NCBI RefSeq assembly: GCF_017654505.1
Contig: NC_054552.1
Span: 34,482,097-34,546,096 of the forward strand
From: Polyodon spathula
Lineage: Eukaryota > Chordata > Actinopteri > Acipenseriformes > Polyodontidae
Direction: 5' to 3'
Length of the DNA: 64,000 nucleotides
In this document: one piece after another, positions 63,894 through 64,000 of the stretch
How the letters are laid out: every line of letters starts with the position of its first letter
Numbering within the stretch: the stretch's first letter is position 1
The notes under the pieces: generated by a model
What the model saw: the letters and a program-made list of their open reading frames with translations, nothing else
The model's database searches: none
What the model was told of the DNA's origin: nothing
Position numbers and translations under genes: made by a program

Positions 63894-64000
63894 TTGTATC
63901 AATAACTATTGATTCAAGTTGAAATGAAAGTCTGTATGTGCTAGGTGTTTTAAATAGGGAGCAAACTGGCTGGACTCACTCGTCTTGATAATGTGTTGGT

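Overview
This is vertebrate nuclear DNA: AT-rich, intron-dominated, rich in microsatellites and short non-autonomous transposons, with no prokaryotic gene organisation. The only gene I can support is the 3' end of MCTP2 (multiple C2 and transmembrane domain protein 2), on the minus strand at the right edge. Three consecutive coding exons (63520-63629, 62354-62451, 60390-60479) have matching splice sites and phases and encode about 98 residues. They cover the last membrane segment and the C-terminal tail to the stop codon. A 3' UTR probably continues to about 58.95 kb. The repeat content (hAT foldback, Tc1/mariner-type MITEs, a PIF/Harbinger remnant, tRNA-derived SINEs, a solo gypsy-like LTR and a 'GAGGCCATTCG' dispersed repeat) fits a ray-finned fish, perhaps a non-teleost such as a sturgeon, paddlefish or gar. 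That taxonomic placement is inference. Layout: 1 to about 58.9 kb holds no recognisable protein-coding exon. In other vertebrates the 3' side of MCTP2 faces a very large gene desert leading to NR2F2 (established knowledge of human 15q26), and this stretch looks like the start of that desert. Within it are: a HARBI1-like transposase fragment at 4.9 kb; a 520-bp solo LTR at 6.6-7.1 kb; an inverted-repeat MITE at 10.2-10.5 kb; a 42-bp minisatellite at 12.3-13.5 kb; a 47-bp minisatellite at 16.8-17.2 kb; a hAT foldback at 21.5-21.9 kb; a 45-bp minisatellite at 22.0-22.6 kb; a MITE with a telomere-like core at 37.7-37.9 kb; an 82-bp repeat at 38.75-39.03 kb; two related Tc1/mariner-type MITEs at 39.1 and 43.4 kb; and a 43-bp minisatellite at 52.5-53.6 kb. 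The long open frames across the 42-bp and 45-bp arrays arise because the periods are multiples of three; they are not genes. No undescribed genetic system is evident. The most noteworthy structures are the minisatellites, whose repeat units carry two-state variants arranged in blocks (in two arrays the variant is a CpG that toggles), the repeated TATAAATAG motif in the 45-bp array, and the telomere-like core of a MITE. Several unique, balanced-composition stretches could be conserved regulatory elements of the MCTP2-NR2F2 interval, but only cross-species alignment can decide that.
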